This document shows, piece by piece, positions 61,821 to 64,000 of a DNA stretch of 64,000 nucleotides. Source of the DNA: Pteria penguin (taxonomy: Eukaryota; Mollusca; Bivalvia; Pterioida; Pteriidae); the NCBI GenBank assembly GCA_035048485.1, contig CM068587.1, positions 41,415,842 to 41,479,841 on the forward strand, written 5' to 3'. Position numbers and translations under genes: made by a program. The first letter of the stretch is position 1, and each line of letters begins with the position of its first letter. Below the pieces are notes generated by a model. The model was not told the origin of the DNA. It ran no database searches and saw only the letters and a program-made list of their open reading frames with translations.

Positions 61821-62899
61821 TTGTATTTACTGGAATACAATACACACTTTTTTTAGCCAATTTGAGTCATCATTTTAAAGATTTTTTTCACATATTATAC
61901 ATAGGGTTAGAAATCTGGAACTTTTTTTTCCACGCTTCTAAGCTTCATTGGCAGATTTAGGGGGGTGCATGTGTCAGTTGAAGTATCTAAAGCCGTCAAT
62001 CAAACCCAAGAGGCGTTAGATGTGTCTGTTGTCTGTATACTGCCTGCTTCCCTTAGTAAATGCCCCAGGCAATAAAAGGAGTAATGTCTACAGTGTGCCA
62101 CTCAGTGAACATGATAGAATACTTGCGCTGTGTTATTTAGCAATGGTTTCTGATTAACAGATTGTATGGGTAATACAATGATTTAGCCTTTAAGTTGATT
62201 GGTTAATTGATAGTTACGCAGCAGGTGAAACTACTTGATCGTAACGGCACGAGCATCGACAGTTTGGATGACACTCATTCATTCTTTCTTTATTTTGTCT
62301 TCACAAACATTAGCGATCTCCGCGTAAAGTTCTTGTAATCCAGTAGACACTCACGTTCATTCTAACGAGAAAAAAAATTGAAGTGGTCGTTTGGAACAAG
62401 GATAAATTAAGAAATTTGAAGTCTATGTGAGTTTGATTGTAAACGAAATGAAATTGAAAGAGAGAAAACATTGATATCACACGATGAATAAAGGCGGGCC
62501 GTTCTGTACTGCTTTTGATGATGATACATGTTACATGATTACATTGTAAAAGGTATACGGCAAAGCATATTCAGTTGACAACATCATCGATGTCATACAT
62601 GTATATCTGTGCTGAAAATCTCGATTGCGTCTCCTGGGTCCGGCGCCATAAATTGAGAATATACTTAAGTAAAAAATTTCGTATTAATTTATTCCACTAT
62701 CAAACGTTCAAATAAATTTTAATGCAGAATGGTTTAATTCTATTTATCAGTAGAATAAAACTGAATAAAATCCAAATCCCAGTTATTAATTCATTGATGG
62801 ACAGAAGAATACGTTTTTTCATGATTTTCGAGCTCACTTTTAGGTGTGTATTATACTCTGGTGCGTATTAATAATAGTATTATATTCGAGTAAATACGG
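61821..62899. mobile_element. TA-flanked element related to 60002-60942, more decayed (1079 bp)
   Basis: The left end has drifted to TTGTATTTACTGGAATACAA; the right end reads ATTCGAGTAAATACGG (62884-62899), with TGTGTATTATACTCTGGTGC just inside. TA flanks at 61819-61820 and 62900-62901. No protein encoded. Confidence 0.75.
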
Positions 62900-62925
62900 T
62901 AATTAAGTTGCCCCAATCAACACAA

Positions 62926-63093
62926 AGTTTGGTTAATTGGTGTTTTCTGTCGCTTTCAACAATTTTTCATTTATATCGCGACATGGAAGCAGGAGGTTTC
63001 CATCCTCTTTAACATAATGGCACAACCCAGGAATCGAACCTGGATTGTTGGCGCCACAAGCCAAGCACTTAACCACTACACCAAGCCTGCTCC
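62926..63093 (-). mobile_element. SINE family A, reverse orientation, full length
   Basis: On the minus strand: head AGCAGGCTTGGTGTAGTGGT with TAAGTGCTTGG, B-box GGTTCGATTCC, body and tail. Direct repeat CAACACAA at 62918-62925 and 63094-63101. Confidence 0.85.
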
Positions 63094-63101
63094 CAACACA
63101 A

Positions 63102-63735
63102 TGGTAAAACATGATACTAGTAAATACAGATCGTCAGGTCATTTGACTTATATCCAGCAAGGTAATTACATAATACAAAACGGATTTGGTTATACCGGGG
63201 TATTCATTACATCCCTGACCTTCAATTCAATGCAGTGTTTATACTCCTTTTAGATTTACAACAATTGTAGTCTAACTCTTTCATTTTATTTAAGATCAAC
63301 GGACCTCATGTTGTGAAAATTGTTGACAGGGATTTATAATCGAGAGTCATGGAAATCATTTTATGATTACACCAGATATACAAATTTTATCTGAAATCGA
63401 TTAATTAATTAAGTAATTAAGAATTGGCTGTAACTGTTTATAATTCATTTTCAAATTAAACAACTTGGATTCCATTATTTAAGTTCCCTCCCTGCCTCTT
63501 GTGGGTCCATTGTAAAGACAGAAATTTTTTTGCAAATCATCGGGTAGATTTCATCAAATTTATGTGAAATAAGAGGGAGTGATGTAACACAATAATTAGT
63601 TAATCAAAATAACCTAACATGGAAGAAGAACAGAAAATAAACTCTGGAGTTTATGTACTTGATGACAGCACTGGAGTCAGTGACCATATGATTTGTTTCC
63701 TCATAGACATTTATAGTACCAGTACACACTAATTA
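63102..63735. other. No gene; possible SINE-like fragment at 63480-63600
   Basis: 63489-63600 (CCCTGCCTCTTGTGGGTCCA, then TTGTAAAGACAGAAAT, then GTGAAATAAGAGGGAGTGAT) weakly follows the family-B 3' module. Confidence 0.4.
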
Positions 63736-63737
63736 TT

Positions 63738-64000
63738 AGTCCCCTACCGGCATCGACTATGGGTTTGCACTCCGTCCGTCGGTCCGTCAGTCCGTCAGTC
63801 ACACTCACGTTTTCCTGATTTTCTATCTAAACGCTTGTAGATATTCATCCAATTTTTGGTGTGTGAGTATACCACCATGAGTTACAGATCAAGTTCGAGT
63901 TTCGTTTCGGTCCACTGATTTTTGACAGAATTACGGCCCTTGGAATTAGAAAATTTCTTTAAAATGACAGTTTTCCAGACTTTTTTTCTAAACGCTTGTA
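63738..64000 (+). mobile_element. Start of a microsatellite-bearing repeat element, runs off the window
   Basis: It begins TTAGTCCCCTACCGGCATCG, followed by a (GTCC)n-type tract (CCGTCCGTCGGTCCGTCAGT) and a tandem phrase TTTCTATCTAAACGCTTGTA that recurs at the very end of the window. Same style as 22022-22992, in mirror orientation. Confidence 0.6.

Overview
This is eukaryotic nuclear DNA. Genes are split into short exons with GT-AG introns and are sparse. The intergenic and intronic space is AT-rich and full of tRNA-derived SINEs, foldback and TA-flanked miniature elements, microsatellite-tailed repeats and satellites. The gene content and repeat style (SINE tails of AATC or AACC, elements ending in ACGG/GACA microsatellites) suggest a lophotrochozoan, most likely a bivalve mollusc. 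No species is claimed.

Three complete protein-coding genes can be assembled by joining exons in phase. (1) A ten-exon, 407-residue orthologue of KLHDC2, the kelch-propeller substrate receptor of a Cullin-2 ubiquitin ligase, on the minus strand from 43231 to 19346. It has six Gly-Gly kelch doublets and an intact BC-box and Cul2-box. (2) An eleven-exon, 290-residue single-pass membrane protein with a long cytosolic helical tail, on the plus strand from 24681 to 27711. It lies antisense inside the 12-kb intron 7 of the KLHDC2 gene. It has its own TATA/CCAAT/Inr-like promoter and a 3' UTR intron. I do not recognise its family. (3) A four-exon, 165-residue orthologue of EIF1AD on the minus strand from 50896 to 47289. 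The 5' end of a fourth gene leaves the window at 1-146 (minus), and two exon-like segments (44978-45112, 47563-47672) remain unassigned.

Layout. 1-19 kb: partial gene, then mostly repeats, including a decayed non-LTR retrotransposon at 10.9-12.3 kb. 19.3-43.2 kb: KLHDC2 and the nested gene, with an 83-bp satellite (28.5-30.8 kb), a dead mariner, a 90-bp satellite (35.8-37.8 kb) and several minisatellites in introns. 43-47 kb: nearly empty. 47.3-50.9 kb: EIF1AD. 51-64 kb: no recognisable gene, but a dense set of foldback elements, TA-flanked elements and SINEs.

The most notable observations are the 90-bp satellite, whose monomers each repeat the exon 5 splice donor of KLHDC2; the nested, unrecognised membrane-protein gene built from phase-1 exon modules with a duplicated 33-nt exon; and several transposon insertions whose target-site duplications can be read directly, one of them with its empty site preserved in a neighbouring repeat unit.
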